In this document: in pieces, positions 30,908 to 31,622 of the stretch
Position numbering within the stretch: position 1 is the first letter of the stretch
How the letters are laid out: each line of letters opens with the position of its first letter
DNA from: Betaproteobacteria bacterium
GTDB lineage: Bacteria; Pseudomonadota; Gammaproteobacteria; Burkholderiales; Burkholderiaceae_C
DNA length: 31,622 nucleotides
NCBI GenBank assembly: GCA_005882155.1
Contig: VBCQ01000101.1
Coordinates: 1-31,622 of the forward strand
Direction: 5' to 3'
The notes under the pieces: generated by a model
The model's input: the letters and a program-made list of their open reading frames with translations, nothing else
The model's database searches: none
What the model was told of the DNA's origin: nothing
Made by a program: the position numbers and the translations under genes

Positions 30908-31622
30908 TCAATTCTGTCCCTGCCGATAAATCGCTTCCGCCATCGCCAGCAACTGCTCGCGCGGCAGCGCGCCGATGAGCGCATAGCCGGCCGGTCCTTC
31001 GACCCAATAGAACATGCCGAGCTCGCCTTGCCGCTCGTAGCGGAATGCGGCCGGTGTGGCGCTGTCGGGGCGGCGCAGGTAGACGGTGACGCGTGGTGCG
31101 GCGGGCTCGCCGATGCGCTGGTACATCAGCTGCGCGCTCGGCCCGGCGGCATCGGGCAGCAAGCGGCCACCGACCAGCTCGTAGCCCTGCGCGCGCAGGT
31201 CGAACAGCTTGACCGGCACGTCGAGACGCTTGGTGAGCCAACGCGCCAAGTGCTCCTCCTGCGCGCGGCTGTCGATCGCGTTCGCGCCGACCACGCCGAC
31301 CTCGACCGGATGGCGCACTTCTGGAACGTAGACGGCGTGCGCCACGGCAGCGCGCTGCACCCAGCCCGACGCTGCGCGTGACGTTGCCGCGCGGTCCTGC
31401 CAGCCCCACATCAGCCCGGCGCCGAGCGCGCCGCCGAAGACGAACAGCGCCGCCATCGCCGCGACGCGCAGCCAGCCGCTCGGCGCTTCGACCGGCGCAT
31501 GGGTCCAGACGATTTGCTCGAGCCGAGTCGGCACCGGCTCATCGAGCGCCGGCGACAGGCGTGCTTGCAGCGCGTCGCGGTCGGCGGCCCACAGGCGCAC
31601 GCGTGCGGTGTCGTCCGGGTGG
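30908..31622 (-). CDS. Anti-sigma factor-like membrane protein (5' end outside window)
   Basis: The frame is open to the window edge (start upstream; the GTG at 31600 is probably internal because HPDDTARVRLWAADRDAL reads like the C-terminal end of an anti-sigma zinc-finger-like domain). One membrane helix lies near WLRVAAMAALFVFGGALGAGLMW. The region beyond is about 165 residues, probably periplasmic, with HPVEVGVV and LTKRLDVPVKLFDL. This is the layout of transmembrane anti-sigma factors that hold an ECF sigma at the membrane. Its cognate sigma gene is expected just beyond the right edge. It may instead partner one of the two sigma factors in the window. Confidence 0.8.
   Translation of the reverse strand, partial: HPDDTARVRLWAADRDALQARLSPALDEPVPTRLEQIVWTHAPVEAPSGWLRVAAMAALFVFGGALGAGLMWGWQDRAATSRAASGWVQRAAVAHAVYVPEVRHPVEVGVVGANAIDSRAQEEHLARWLTKRLDVPVKLFDLRAQGYELVGGRLLPDAAGPSAQLMYQRIGEPAAPRVTVYLRRPDSATPAAFRYERQGELGMFYWVEGPAGYALIGALPREQLLAMAEAIYRQGQN

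Overview
The window is GC-rich, densely packed chromosomal DNA. Its codon use, short gene gaps and gene families (DUF2917 beside a LysR regulator, Aap-type amino-acid ABC genes, an Escherichia coli-like homoprotocatechuate meta-cleavage operon, an lmo0937-type small membrane protein, an ECF anti-sigma factor) suggest a free-living betaproteobacterium of the order Burkholderiales. This placement comes from gene content only; there is no rRNA or other marker here. I see no prophage, insertion sequence, tRNA, rRNA or CRISPR array.

Left part (1-12.6 kb): the C-terminal part of a GMC-family flavin oxidoreductase overlaps a thioredoxin-like gene. A cystathionine beta-synthase and a cystathionine gamma-lyase-type gene follow, forming a probable reverse transsulfuration pair, and then an FRG-domain gene. 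On the minus strand come a small molybdopterin oxidoreductase with a LysR regulator just upstream, a divergent DUF2917 gene, and a binding protein-permease-permease amino-acid ABC operon with no ATPase. A small secreted protein and a GYD protein / pcm / MFS exporter operon close this part.

Middle (12.7-21.7 kb): hpaH-hpaE-hpaD-hpaG form a tight operon for the lower homoprotocatechuate (3,4-dihydroxyphenylacetate) pathway and end with a ketopantoate reductase-like gene. Next is an unusual trio on the minus strand, an ECF sigma factor between two tiny membrane proteins that both end in a CPxC motif. A HAD phosphatase, a multi-pass membrane protein with a degenerate OmpA-like tail, and a secreted Ser/Thr-only protein with a strong terminator follow.

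Right part (21.7-31.6 kb): this half is rich in envelope and signalling genes. It holds an L,D-transpeptidase, two very small genes (one a 49-residue membrane protein), a large class A penicillin-binding protein split by a one-base frameshift in an A5 run, a second ECF sigma factor, an OmpR-type response regulator with its histidine kinase, an HDOD protein, and an anti-sigma-like protein cut by the window edge.

The most unusual non-coding signal is at about 29,700-29,902: at least seven consecutive small hairpins, four of them directly abutting or nearly so, ending in a 12-bp terminator stem with a T tract. It looks like an independent structured RNA that I cannot assign to a family. A second striking element is a 25-bp-stem palindrome inside the first codons of the aapQ-like permease gene.
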